Part shown: piece after piece, positions 47,523 to 56,287 of the stretch
How positions within the stretch are numbered: the stretch's first letter is position 1
How the letters are laid out: each line of letters starts with the position of its first letter
NCBI GenBank assembly: GCA_026400535.1
Contig: JAPLOU010000043.1
Span: 1 to 64,000 of the forward strand
DNA: 64,000 nucleotides
Reading direction: 5' to 3'
Source of the DNA: Hyphomicrobiales bacterium
GTDB taxonomy: Bacteria > Pseudomonadota > Alphaproteobacteria > Rhizobiales > Beijerinckiaceae
Position numbers and translations under genes: made by a program
The notes under the pieces: generated by a model
Told to the model about the DNA's origin: nothing
Database searches by the model: none
What the model saw: the letters and a program-made list of their open reading frames with translations, nothing else

Positions 47523-47693
47523 TCAGTCCTTCGATTCCGTTCCGGCCGACGTCTCCGCTGGCCCGCTGCCTGTCTTCCCGGCCCTGTCTTCGGCGGCACG
47601 TCCCCGCGCCTGTGCCTTGCGGCGCTTGAGGTTCTCGCGCAAGGCTCTGGCCAGCCGCTCCGTCTTGATATCCCTGACCGTGTCGTCAGCCAT
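47523..47693 (-). CDS. small conserved basic protein upstream of murA
   Basis: The protein has 56 residues: a charged helix [20 protein letters not shown], then [13 protein letters not shown], and an acidic/polar tail. Small proteins with this R-A-x-R-L-x-x-A-L-R-x-N-L-x-R-R-K pattern are common beside murA in rhizobia. The stop is 1 base from the murA start, so the two are coupled. The function is unknown. Confidence 0.6.
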   Translation of the reverse strand: MADDTVRDIKTERLARALRENLKRRKAQARGRAAEDRAGKTGSGPAETSAGTESKD

Positions 47694-47860
47694 CAGACCC
47701 CACAAACCGGCTGAATTGAGGCGGATGCCCGACCATGACGCGTTGGCAACAGCTCATCTGGGCCCCGCATACGGTCTGCAGCCGGCGGGTTCAAGCAAAA
47801 GCTATCAGCGCAAACCATTCAGATCGTGTTAACCACGCGCCCCGTCGTCGGCAGGATGGA

Positions 47861-49336
47861 TCACAGCGCCATAGCAGGTGCATGGAACCCGCCGGTGATT
47901 GCCTCCAGCATGCGCCCGACCGCGATCACGCCGAGGTCTCCGGCTGCAGGGCCGATGATCTGGACACCGAGCGGGAGCCCCGCAGGGGACGTCATCACCG
48001 GAGCGGACAGCGCCGGCAGGTCGGCCCCGCTGGCGAGCGACGCCCAGACGAGGAAATCGAGATAGGGCCGCGCCGCACCGTTGACGGTCAGCGTCCGGGC
48101 GTGGATGTCCGGGTTGTGGTCATGGGCGAGGTGCGCTACGGGCGCTGTAGGGCACAGGACCACATCGAAGCGCTCGAACAGCCGGGCCCACTGCCTCTTC
48201 ACCGCCAGCCGCCGCGCGCCGATCTGCTGATAAAGGCCCGGTGTCATGCGCGCGCCGCGTGCCTGCAGGGCGCGATGCGAGATATCGGTCGGCGAGAACT
48301 GCGCAGCCATGGCCTGGATCCTGGTCCGCACCTTCGGCGGAAGCCCGTAAGCCACGATGGCATGGTTCAGCAGCGCAAAGACCTCGAAAGCCTCCTCGAA
48401 GGTGAAGCCAGGACGCGCCGCCTCATCGATCACCGCGCCTTGCGCCTCCAAGAGGCGGGCAGCCTTGATGACGCCCTGCTTCGCAAGAGCATCCGCCTTG
48501 GCAAAGGGGTCTTCCGTCCAGACACAGACACGCAAGCCGTCGGCGCTCAGCTTGCGTGGCGGCAACAGCGTGACTGGCGCAGCACGACCCGGCTCGCGCC
48601 CGCCGGCGATGACCGAGAGCACGAGCGCGATGTCATCGGTCGTGCGGGCGATCGGCCCCGCCACGACCAGATCCGGGTTGCGCGCGGTGCGCCGCTCGGG
48701 CGGCGGCGGGACCATTCCCCAGGTGGACACCAGGTTCCAGCTTGTCTTGAGCCCGTAGACGCCCGCCGCCGCGCAAGGCCAGCGGATCGACGAGCCAAGA
48801 TCGGAGCCAAGCTCAAAGGCACTCATGCCGGTCGCAACCGCCACTGCCGCGCCGCCGGACGAGCCACCGGGACTGAGAGCAAGATCCCACGGGTTGTTGG
48901 TGGTGCCATAGACCGGGTTGTCGGTCTGAAAATCCCCCGAAAAGACAGGCACGTTGCTCTTGCCCATGAAGATCGCGCCTGCCGCACGCAACCGGGCAAC
49001 CGCTGCCGCATCGTCCACGGGCACGCGGTCGCGATAGGCATTGGCCCCGGCGGTCGAGATCAGGCCAGCGACATCGAACGCGTCCTTGATGGTGATCGGC
49101 AGGCCATCAAGTGGACCGACCTGCCCGGCGGCCCGGCGCGCATCCGAGGCCACCGCAGCCGCGCGCGCCGCCGTGTCATCAAGGCCGACAACCGCATTCA
49201 GTGACGGGTTCAGCCGCTCAATGCGCGCCAGATGCAGTTCAAGCAGTTCGACGGCGGAGATGCTCCGGTCCGCCAGCCTGCCAAGCTGGGCGGTAGCACT
49301 GTCGAGGGCGAGATCGGCGGGGGCTGGATTGACCAT
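47861..49336 (-). CDS. amidase signature family amidase in the tct cluster
   Basis: The protein has 491 residues. The triad segments are PITIKDAFDVAG (Lys), LSPGGSSGGAAVAVATGMSA (cis-Ser) and ELGSDLGSSIRWPCAAAGVY (Ser nucleophile). It is the last gene of a leftward run tctB-tctA-tctC-allA-like-amidase, so its substrate is probably an amide imported by, or derived from, the tripartite transporter cargo. The ATG at 49336 is preferred over the GTG at 49345. It is not a close paralogue of the amidase at 32 kb. Confidence 0.87.
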   Translation of the reverse strand: MVNPAPADLALDSATAQLGRLADRSISAVELLELHLARIERLNPSLNAVVGLDDTAARAAAVASDARRAAGQVGPLDGLPITIKDAFDVAGLISTAGANAYRDRVPVDDAAAVARLRAAGAIFMGKSNVPVFSGDFQTDNPVYGTTNNPWDLALSPGGSSGGAAVAVATGMSAFELGSDLGSSIRWPCAAAGVYGLKTSWNLVSTWGMVPPPPERRTARNPDLVVAGPIARTTDDIALVLSVIAGGREPGRAAPVTLLPPRKLSADGLRVCVWTEDPFAKADALAKQGVIKAARLLEAQGAVIDEAARPGFTFEEAFEVFALLNHAIVAYGLPPKVRTRIQAMAAQFSPTDISHRALQARGARMTPGLYQQIGARRLAVKRQWARLFERFDVVLCPTAPVAHLAHDHNPDIHARTLTVNGAARPYLDFLVWASLASGADLPALSAPVMTSPAGLPLGVQIIGPAAGDLGVIAVGRMLEAITGGFHAPAMAL

Positions 49337-49408
49337 GGCTCTCACGTGGTGCGCTTCGGGATTGCTGACGGCCCGATCCCGCGCCGGCCGTCACGTCAAC
49401 AGCGCTCC

Positions 49409-49921
49409 TCAGTCAAATGTCAAGCGGATGCCGCCCGCGGCAAGATCGAAGATCTGGCTGCGCTGCGGATCGGCTGTGCCGTCGAACAGTTCGCGCACCG
49501 TCGCCTCTTCCGAGAGAAACAGGAAATCGCTGGCACCTTCCCCGCGCGGATAGGCATCGATCGAGTGCCAGGTGCCAGGATGCAGCATGATGCCCTGCCC
49601 GCGCATGTCGAAGGCGACCATGTCTTCAGGGCGCGGCGGCTGATCCGACGAGACCCCGACCACCAGCACGCAGGGCGGGCCGCTGACCGGCTGCCGCGTC
49701 TCGGTGACATGCAGATGCCGCTCGATGATCTGGACAGAGGCCTCGCGCGGACGCATCCTTACATATTGCAGCCGTGATGGTCCTTCCGCCGCAAAGGGCA
49801 TGACCCAGGCGTCGAAATTCGGGCGGCCGAAGCTGCGCTCGCCCACGGGGCCGAACAGCCGCCCGAACGGCGCGAAAGCTTCCGCGCTGATTGGCACGAC
49901 CGGCAGGGTAATCTGTTTCAT
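49409..49921 (-). CDS. ureidoglycolate lyase (AllA) family protein
   Basis: This 170-residue cupin-like protein resembles E. coli AllA in ISAEAFAPFG, ERHLHVTETRQPVSG and GIMLHPGTWHSIDAY, where the histidines likely bind metal. AllA splits ureidoglycolate into glyoxylate and urea. The family also includes enzymes for other alpha-hydroxy or alpha-keto acids, so in a carboxylate-transport operon the substrate may differ. The ATG at 49921 is used because upstream residues lack homology. It lies between tctC and the amidase gene on the same strand. Confidence 0.72.
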   Translation of the reverse strand: MKQITLPVVPISAEAFAPFGRLFGPVGERSFGRPNFDAWVMPFAAEGPSRLQYVRMRPREASVQIIERHLHVTETRQPVSGPPCVLVVGVSSDQPPRPEDMVAFDMRGQGIMLHPGTWHSIDAYPRGEGASDFLFLSEEATVRELFDGTADPQRSQIFDLAAGGIRLTFD

Positions 49922-50005
49922 GGCGCGGATCCTGACTGGCCGGAAAAGCAAACGGCGGACCGTGAAGGCCCGCCGCCGCTGCTTTCAACGTTGCCTGTGC
50001 CGACC

Positions 50006-51001
50006 TTACTGGCCGACTGCGCCGGTTTCGCGCAGAGGCTTGTCGAGCAAGGCGAGATCGCGGGCGAGGATCGCGGCGAGGCCGGCGGGCGCACGCTCGG
50101 TCTTGTTCGGGATCACTGTGCCCAGATCAGCAAGGCGCTTGTTGGTGGCGGGATCTTCAAGCGCCTTGTCGAGCGCGTCGACCAGCCTCGCCTGAATATC
50201 GGCCGGAAGGCCCTTGGGGCCGAAAATCGCGTTCCAGCCACTGATCTGGTAGTCCGGCATCCCGCCTTCGGTCGTGGTCGGCACGTTCGGCAGCACGGCG
50301 AGGCGCGCCGGCGTGGCGATGCCCATGGCCTTGACGTTGCCTGCCGTGATCTGCGGGGTCAGGTTGGTGACCTGATCACACATGAAGTCAACCTGGCCGC
50401 CGACGAGATCGTTGAGTGCCGGGCCCGTACCGCGATAGGCGACTGCGTTGAGCTTCTGCACGCCCATCTGCGCTTTCAAGAGCACGCAGGTGGTGAAGGC
50501 GGTCGAGCCGATGCCGGCATGAGCCTGGTTCACCTTGTCCGGGTTGGCCTTCACGTAGGCGACGAACTCACGCAGGTTGTTGGCCGGGAAGTCCTTCTTG
50601 GTGACAATCACGATGGGCGTGATGCCGGCCACGCCGATCGGCGTAAAGTCCGTAACGGGATTGTACCTGAGGTTCGGGTAGAGCGCGGGCGCCGCGGCAT
50701 GGGTGCCCATCTGGCCCATGATCAGCGTGTAGCCATCCGGAGCGGCTGCCGCGACGCGGGCCGTGGTGGTGGTGCCGCCGGCGCCGGCGACATTCTCGAT
50801 GATGATCTGCTGGCCGAGCGTCTTCGACATGTGCTCGGAGACGATGCGGGCGATGACGTCCGTTGGACCGCCGGCGGCGAAGGCCACCATCATGGTGATC
50901 GGCTTGTTGGGGTAGCCTTGCGCCTGGGCGCCATTGGACATGGCAAGACTGGCGGCGACGGCAGCGGCGCCGAGCGCGGCGCGGCGGGTCAGGGTGGTCA
51001 T
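50006..51001 (-). CDS. tripartite tricarboxylate transporter substrate-binding protein (TctC/Bug family)
   Basis: This 331-residue periplasmic binding protein has a Tat-like or Sec signal (LTRRAALGAAAVAASLAMSN then GAQA). The Bug-family body carries YPNKPITMMVAFAAGGPTDV, NVAGAGGTTTTARVAAAAPD and TDFTPIGVAG. Proteins of this family bind carboxylates such as citrate, dicarboxylates or aromatic acids. It follows tctA by 141 bases, which is enough for a separate promoter that would give extra binding protein. Confidence 0.92.
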   Translation of the reverse strand: MTTLTRRAALGAAAVAASLAMSNGAQAQGYPNKPITMMVAFAAGGPTDVIARIVSEHMSKTLGQQIIIENVAGAGGTTTTARVAAAAPDGYTLIMGQMGTHAAAPALYPNLRYNPVTDFTPIGVAGITPIVIVTKKDFPANNLREFVAYVKANPDKVNQAHAGIGSTAFTTCVLLKAQMGVQKLNAVAYRGTGPALNDLVGGQVDFMCDQVTNLTPQITAGNVKAMGIATPARLAVLPNVPTTTEGGMPDYQISGWNAIFGPKGLPADIQARLVDALDKALEDPATNKRLADLGTVIPNKTERAPAGLAAILARDLALLDKPLRETGAVGQ

Positions 51002-51142
51002 GGGTGGTCCTCCGGGGATGATCAGTGCTTCGTATCCTGCGAGCCGGCCGCCCTTGGGCGGTGTCTGAGGTGGCTATGCTCACACATAGGGCTTCGACCG
51101 CAAAATCGAAGCCCTGCTTGTGACAATCTGAAAAGGTGGTTG

Positions 51143-52648
51143 TCAGCTGTTCTCGGTGAACACCACATTGCGCTTCTTCGAGATTGACGGCAGCAGCGCA
51201 ACCACCAGGATAACCAGCGCCACCAGCAGCAGCCCCGCCGAAATTGGCCGTTCCACGAAGGTCATGAACGAGCCGCGGCTGATGATCAGGGCCTGCCGCA
51301 TCTTCTCTTCGAGCAGCTTGCCCAGCACATAGCCCAGCAGCAGGGGCGCGGGCTCGAAGCCAAACTTGACCAGCGCATAGCCGAACAGGCCGAAGAAGGC
51401 CGTCATCGCCACATCCACAGGCGAATTGTTGATCGAGTAGATGCCAATGCAGCAGAACAACAGGATCGCCGGGAACATCAGCCGGTAAGGCACCTTGAGG
51501 AGCTTCACCCAAAGCCCGATCAGCGGCAGGTTGATGATCAGCAGCATCAGGTTGCCGATCCACATCGAAGCGATCATGCCCCAGAACAGCTGCGGGTTCT
51601 TGGTCATCACCTGCGGGCCAGGAATCACGCCATGGATCGTCATCGCGCCCACCATCAGCGCCATCACGGCGTTCGGCGGAATGCCGAGCGTCAGGAGCGG
51701 GATGAAGGAGGTCTGTGCACCTGCATTGTTGGCGCTTTCCGGACCGGCCACGCCCTCGATCGCGCCGCGCCCGAAGCGGGACGGATCCTGGGCCAGCTTC
51801 TTCTCAAGCGTATAGCTGGCGAACGGGCCGAGCACCGCGCCGTTTCCCGGCAGGATGCCGAGGATCGAGCCCAGCAAAGTGCCGCGTGCGATCGGCGCTG
51901 CCGCCTGGCGCATCTCCGTGCCGTTGGGCAGAAGCCGCCCGACCTTCTGTTTCACGACGTCCCGGGTCTCTGGGTTCTCGAGGTTCTTGATGACCTCGGC
52001 AAAACCGAAGATGCCCATGGCCAGCACGGCGAAATCGAGGCCGTCCGACAGGGGCGCGAAGCCGAAGGTCATCCGTTCCTGCCCGGTCTCGAGATCGGTT
52101 CCGATCGTCGAAAGCAGCAGACCCAGCATGATCATGGCGACGGCCTTGAGGATCGAGCCGCGCGCCAGCACAACCGCGAAGCACAGGCCCATGACCATCA
52201 GGGAAAAGTATTCCGCCGGCCCGAACAGCAAGGCGAGCTTGGTCAGCGGCGCGCCGAGCGCCGCGATCAGAATGGTCGCGAAAGAGCCGGCGATGAACGA
52301 GCCGATGGCCGAAATGCCCAGGGCGACGCCGGCGCGCCCCTGCTTGGCCATCTGGTGTCCGTCGAGCGTGGTGACGACCGAGGTCGCCTCGCCCGGGATG
52401 TTGACGAGAATGGCCGTGGTCGAGCCGCCGTACTGCGCGCCATAGTAGATGCCCGCGAGCATGATCAGCGCGCCGACCGGGTCGATGCCGAAGGTGATCG
52501 GCAGCAGCATGGCGATGGTGGCGATCGGGCCGACGCCGGGCAGAACCCCGATCAGTGTGCCGATGAAACAGCCCGTGAAACACAGGGCGAGGTTCTTCAG
52601 CGAGAGCGCGACACCGAAGCCGAGCGAGAGGTTTGAGAACAGATCCAT
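51143..52648 (-). CDS. tripartite tricarboxylate transporter permease TctA
   Basis: This 501-residue large membrane subunit has about 12 transmembrane helices. The family signature is GVLPGVGPIATIAMLLPITF followed by GIYYGAQYGGSTTAILVNIP and GEATSVVTTLDGHQMAKQGR. It imports carboxylates by cation symport with TctB and the binding protein. It starts 3 bases after the tctB stop. Confidence 0.95.
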   Translation of the reverse strand: MDLFSNLSLGFGVALSLKNLALCFTGCFIGTLIGVLPGVGPIATIAMLLPITFGIDPVGALIMLAGIYYGAQYGGSTTAILVNIPGEATSVVTTLDGHQMAKQGRAGVALGISAIGSFIAGSFATILIAALGAPLTKLALLFGPAEYFSLMVMGLCFAVVLARGSILKAVAMIMLGLLLSTIGTDLETGQERMTFGFAPLSDGLDFAVLAMGIFGFAEVIKNLENPETRDVVKQKVGRLLPNGTEMRQAAAPIARGTLLGSILGILPGNGAVLGPFASYTLEKKLAQDPSRFGRGAIEGVAGPESANNAGAQTSFIPLLTLGIPPNAVMALMVGAMTIHGVIPGPQVMTKNPQLFWGMIASMWIGNLMLLIINLPLIGLWVKLLKVPYRLMFPAILLFCCIGIYSINNSPVDVAMTAFFGLFGYALVKFGFEPAPLLLGYVLGKLLEEKMRQALIISRGSFMTFVERPISAGLLLVALVILVVALLPSISKKRNVVFTENS

Positions 52649-52651
52649 CGC

Positions 52652-53320
52652 TCAGTATCCCAGTAGCCAGGGTGCGAGCGGAATCGGCAGACCCAGCGCG
52701 TATTTGAACAGCCCGGCACAGAGCGCGGTCATGAAGGTGGCGAACATGATGACCTCGCCCCACTTGGTCTCCGGCGACGCAAAGGCGGATACGATCGCCA
52801 CGAGCGGTCCCGCCGCGATCAGGCCGATGGCCGGGAAACTCAGATCAATAACGGGCGCAACATGGTAGATCACAAAAACCGCCGCCACATAGGTTGCCAG
52901 CATGCCGGCCCGTACGGCATGACCGTCCGTTGCAATCCCCATGCGTGTGGCGACAAACAAGGCCGCCAGGAAGATGACGGAGGCAATCAGCATGGCTGAC
53001 GCGATCCGTTCGGGCGTGCCGGAGATGTCGGAGCCGCGGATGGTCAGCGCAAACAGGCATGAGCCAAGCAAGACGAAGAACAGACCCCGGATCGACCAGC
53101 GCTCCAGCCCAGGGCCCTCGACGCGGAACGAGGTCAGCAGCAGGAGCGCACCGAGGCCGGCGACGATCACGGCCAGAGATTTCGGCAGCATGCCCGGGCC
53201 CATGGCGCGCAGGGTGCCCATGCCCAGATTGGACGAGGCCCAGTAAGCGCCCAGCCCGATGGCGATCAGGAAAAGGCCACCGGCGAAATCCTGCGGTGAC
53301 GCGATGCGGAATTTCCCCAT
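52652..53320 (-). CDS. tripartite tricarboxylate transporter small membrane subunit TctB
   Basis: The 222-residue protein has helices at about 13-30, 40-60, 75-95, 105-125, 135-160 and later, giving a TctB-like six to seven transmembrane layout, with GGLFLIAIGLGAYWASSNLG and MGPGMLPKSLAVIVAGLGAL. It is somewhat longer than typical TctB. It is the first gene of the leftward operon and divergent from the dehalogenase gene. Confidence 0.88.
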   Translation of the reverse strand: MGKFRIASPQDFAGGLFLIAIGLGAYWASSNLGMGTLRAMGPGMLPKSLAVIVAGLGALLLLTSFRVEGPGLERWSIRGLFFVLLGSCLFALTIRGSDISGTPERIASAMLIASVIFLAALFVATRMGIATDGHAVRAGMLATYVAAVFVIYHVAPVIDLSFPAIGLIAAGPLVAIVSAFASPETKWGEVIMFATFMTALCAGLFKYALGLPIPLAPWLLGY

Positions 53321-53340
53321 GGACTTTGCCTGCGCCCTGA

Positions 53341-53375
53341 TTGTGCTTTTGTTTTAGGTTGAATAAGCAAGTTTA
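53341..53375. promoter_or_regulatory. AT-rich divergent regulatory region (tct operon / dehalogenase)
   Basis: The 107-base gap between tctB and the dehalogenase gene contains an AT-rich core. Rightward, TTGTGC and TAAGCA are 17 bases apart (about 53341-53369), and leftward TTGCTT is also visible. A shared regulator would act here, but none is encoded nearby. Confidence 0.35.
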
Positions 53376-53427
53376 TCCGCCCTGTCCACTTGGCTGGCTG
53401 ACTGAACCGGGAGGCTCCAGAGGGCGC

Positions 53428-54342
53428 ATGCCGATCACCGAGCTGACGACATCGCTGCCGCTTTTCCCGGGCTTCAGGCTGCTGGACATCGAGGTTCCAG
53501 GCTCGCGCGTCAGACTGCGGGCTGGCGGAAACGGGCCGCCGCTCCTGTTGCTGCACGGCTATCCGCAGACCCATGTGCTCTGGCACAAGGTGGCAGCGAT
53601 CCTGAGCGCGCGCTTCACCATCATCGCCGCCGATCTGCGCGGCTATGGCGACAGCGCCAAGCCCGCAGGCGGAGCCGACCATGCGGCCTATTCGAAGCGC
53701 GCGATGGCGGGCGACCTTGTAGCCGCCATGGCGGCGCTGGGCCACGACCGTTTCTTTGTCGGCAGCCATGATCGCGGCGCGCGCGTCGGCCACCGGATGG
53801 CGCTCGACCACCCGAGGGCGCTGCTGAGGCTCGCCACACTCGACATCGCGCCGACCCGCGAAATGTACGCAGGCACCAGCGATGCTTTCGCCCGCGCCTA
53901 TTGGCACTGGTTCTTCCTGATACAGCCCGCTCCCTTTCCAGAGCGCATGATCGGCGCGGATCCTGATGCCTACTGGCTGAAGAAATGCGGTTCCGGCTCG
54001 GCCGGGCTTACCCCATTCGATCCCGCCGCACTGGCCGAATACCTCCGCTGTTTCCGTGATCCGGCCACGATCCACGCATCCTGCGAGGATTACCGCGCCG
54101 CCGCGACCATCGACATCGCCCATGACGACGACGATGCGGGACGCAAGCTGGAGCAGCCGCTGCTCGCGCTGTGGGGCGAGCTCGGCGCCGTGAACGCATG
54201 CTTCGACGTGCTGGCGCTCTGGCGCGAGCGCGCGTCGAACGTGCGCGGGCACGCCCTTGCAGGGGGGCACTATCTGGCCGAAGAACTGCCGGACCAGGTG
54301 GCCGCCGAATTTCTCGCATTCTTCTCCGGAGAGATGACATGA
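53428..54342 (+). CDS. alpha/beta hydrolase, fluoroacetate dehalogenase type
   Basis: The protein has 304 residues. The fluoroacetate dehalogenase active site (Rhodopseudomonas RPA1163 numbering D110, R111, R114, D134, H155, W156, Y219, H280) can be matched residue for residue: Asp115, Arg116 and Arg119 in GSHDRGARVGHR, Asp139 in LDIAPT, His160-Trp161 in AYWHWFFLIQ, Tyr222 in CEDYRA, and His281. HGYPQTH forms the oxyanion region. The Asp nucleophile rather than Ser and the two carboxylate-binding Arg indicate a haloacid (possibly epoxide) hydrolase. The stop overlaps the next start (ATGA), so it is coupled to the dehydrogenase gene. Confidence 0.78.
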   Translation: MPITELTTSLPLFPGFRLLDIEVPGSRVRLRAGGNGPPLLLLHGYPQTHVLWHKVAAILSARFTIIAADLRGYGDSAKPAGGADHAAYSKRAMAGDLVAAMAALGHDRFFVGSHDRGARVGHRMALDHPRALLRLATLDIAPTREMYAGTSDAFARAYWHWFFLIQPAPFPERMIGADPDAYWLKKCGSGSAGLTPFDPAALAEYLRCFRDPATIHASCEDYRAAATIDIAHDDDDAGRKLEQPLLALWGELGAVNACFDVLALWRERASNVRGHALAGGHYLAEELPDQVAAEFLAFFSGEMT

Positions 54343-55418
54343 CCCGCACCAATCGCGTCTACAGGATTGCCGTGATCGCCGGCGACGGCATCGGGCAGGA
54401 GGTTATGCCCGAGGGCGTGCGCGTGCTTGAGAAGGCGGCCAAGCTGTTCGGCTTCGAACTCAGGCTCGATCATTTCGACTTCGCTTCTTACGACTATTAT
54501 GCCAAGCACGGGCAGATGCTGCCGGATGACTGGCAGCAGACAATCGGCAAGCACGACGCCATTTTTTTCGGCGCTGTCGGCCTGCCGGCCAAGATCCCGG
54601 ACCATATCTCGCTGTGGGGCTCGCTGCTGCAGTTCCGGCGGGCTTTCGACCAATACGTCAACCTCCGCCCCGTCCGCCTGATGCCGGGCGTGCCGTGCCC
54701 TCTGGCAGGCCGCATGCCCGGCGACATCGACTTCTGGGTCGTGCGGGAGAACACCGAAGGCGAGTACTCGTCCATCGGTGGGCGCATGTTCGGCGGCACC
54801 GACCGCGAAATGGTGATGCAGGAAACGGTGATGACCCGGGTCGGCGTCGACCGCATCCTCACCTTCGCCTACGATCTGGCGCAGAGCCGGCCCAAGAAGC
54901 ACCTGACCAGCGCGACCAAGTCCAACGGCATCGCGATCACCATGCCGTACTGGGACGAACGCGTCGCCGAGATGGCGAAGAAATATCCCGAGGTGCGCAC
55001 GGACCAGTTCCATATCGACATCCTCACTGCGCATTTCGTGCTCAAGCCGGACTATTTCGACGTGGTCGTGGCATCCAACCTGTTCGGCGATATCCTGTCC
55101 GATCTCGGCCCGGCCTGCACCGGCACCATCGGGATTGCCCCGTCGGGCAACATCAATCCGACCGGTGATTTTCCGTCGCTGTTCGAGCCTGTGCACGGCT
55201 CGGCGCCGGATATCGCCGGTCTGGGCATTGCCAACCCGGTCGGCCAGATATGGTCAGCGGCGATGATGCTGGAGCATCTGGGTGAGGTGGACGCCGCCAA
55301 GGCCATCGTGGCCGCCTGCGAGCGCGGGCTCTGCGATGCCCGCACGCGCACCCGCGATCTCGGCGGCAGCGCCAACACTGTGTCCGCTGGCAAGGCCATA
55401 GAGGCGTTGCTGGAGTGA
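54339..55418 (+). CDS. tartrate dehydrogenase / D-malate dehydrogenase (decarboxylating)
   Basis: This 359-residue member of the isocitrate/isopropylmalate dehydrogenase family has IAVIAGDGIGQEVMPEGVRV at the N-terminus, YVNLRPVRLMPGVPCPL, VVRENTEGEYSSIGGRMFGG, and NLFGDILSDLGPACTGTIGI with metal-binding aspartates. It ends near HGSAPDIAGLGIANPVGQIW (NAD site). TtuC/DmlA enzymes oxidise tartrate, D-malate or 3-isopropylmalate-like hydroxy acids. Overlap with the dehalogenase stop implies that the two proteins act in one route, such as haloacid to hydroxy acid to keto acid. Confidence 0.88.
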   Translation: MTRTNRVYRIAVIAGDGIGQEVMPEGVRVLEKAAKLFGFELRLDHFDFASYDYYAKHGQMLPDDWQQTIGKHDAIFFGAVGLPAKIPDHISLWGSLLQFRRAFDQYVNLRPVRLMPGVPCPLAGRMPGDIDFWVVRENTEGEYSSIGGRMFGGTDREMVMQETVMTRVGVDRILTFAYDLAQSRPKKHLTSATKSNGIAITMPYWDERVAEMAKKYPEVRTDQFHIDILTAHFVLKPDYFDVVVASNLFGDILSDLGPACTGTIGIAPSGNINPTGDFPSLFEPVHGSAPDIAGLGIANPVGQIWSAAMMLEHLGEVDAAKAIVAACERGLCDARTRTRDLGGSANTVSAGKAIEALLE

Positions 55419-55501
55419 GGGCCGCGAACCCGCCATCCTTGATCGCGACAAGCACCAAGAACCATTTGTGAAATCGCAGGAGTGGCATTAGCTGTCTTTG
55501 C

Positions 55502-56251
55502 ATGTGGGACAGCCTGACAACATACATCAGCAGCCTCGGCACCGTCGGCAAGGTGATCGAGATCATCGCGCTCAACATCGTGCTGTCCGGTGACAATGCC
55601 GTTGTCATCGCGCTCGCCTGCCGCGGCCTGCCGCCCGCCCAGCGCAGCATGGGCATCGCCCTTGGCGCGGGCGTTGCGGTGGTGCTCCGGGTGATCTTCA
55701 CCGTGATTATCGCGTCCTTGCTCAACATGCCGTTCCTGCGCATCGTCGGGGCTTGCCTGCTGATCTGGATCGCGATCAAGCTTCTCACGGAAGAGCCCGG
55801 CGATGAGGAGGGCGTTGCGGCAAGCGACAAGCTGTGGAAAGCTGTGCAGACCGTCGCCATCGCCGACATCGTGATGAGCCTCGACAACGTCCTGGCGATC
55901 GCTGCCGTGGCGAAGGATTCTCTTCCGCTGCTGATCACCGGCCTCGTCATCTCGATTCCGCTGATCGTGGCGGGCGCATCGCTGATCACGCGGCTGCTGG
56001 AGCGTTTCCCGATCCTGATCTGGGCCGGCGCCGGCCTGCTCGGCTGGGTGGCGGGGGAGATGCTGGATTCCGATCCGTTCCTGATCGGCCAGTTCGGCAC
56101 GGACCTGCTGCACAAACTGGAGTATCCTGCGGCGATCGTCGGCGCCCTGATCGTTCTCGGCGGCGGCTATGTCATCCGGCGCCGTCGTGTGGCACATGAG
56201 CGACGCCTGCAGCCGGGCGTCTCGCCCCTGAAACCTGGAACACCCACCTGA
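55502..56251 (+). CDS. TerC/YjbE family integral membrane protein, copy 1
   Basis: This 249-residue membrane protein has about seven helices and the TerC family acids in IVLSGDNAVVIALACRGLPP and IVMSLDNVLAIAAVA. Related proteins are linked to manganese efflux or to metal loading of exported enzymes. I saw no yybP-ykoY riboswitch in the 83 bases upstream. A second TerC gene follows 36 bases later. Confidence 0.88.
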   Translation: MWDSLTTYISSLGTVGKVIEIIALNIVLSGDNAVVIALACRGLPPAQRSMGIALGAGVAVVLRVIFTVIIASLLNMPFLRIVGACLLIWIAIKLLTEEPGDEEGVAASDKLWKAVQTVAIADIVMSLDNVLAIAAVAKDSLPLLITGLVISIPLIVAGASLITRLLERFPILIWAGAGLLGWVAGEMLDSDPFLIGQFGTDLLHKLEYPAAIVGALIVLGGGYVIRRRRVAHERRLQPGVSPLKPGTPT

Positions 56252-56287
56252 CAAACCGGCATAAACCAGTCCCGACATCTGACCCTT

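Noticed and set aside
55419-55501. yybP-ykoY manganese riboswitch before the TerC pair
   Set aside because: The gap is only 83 bases and no matching conserved loops were seen.
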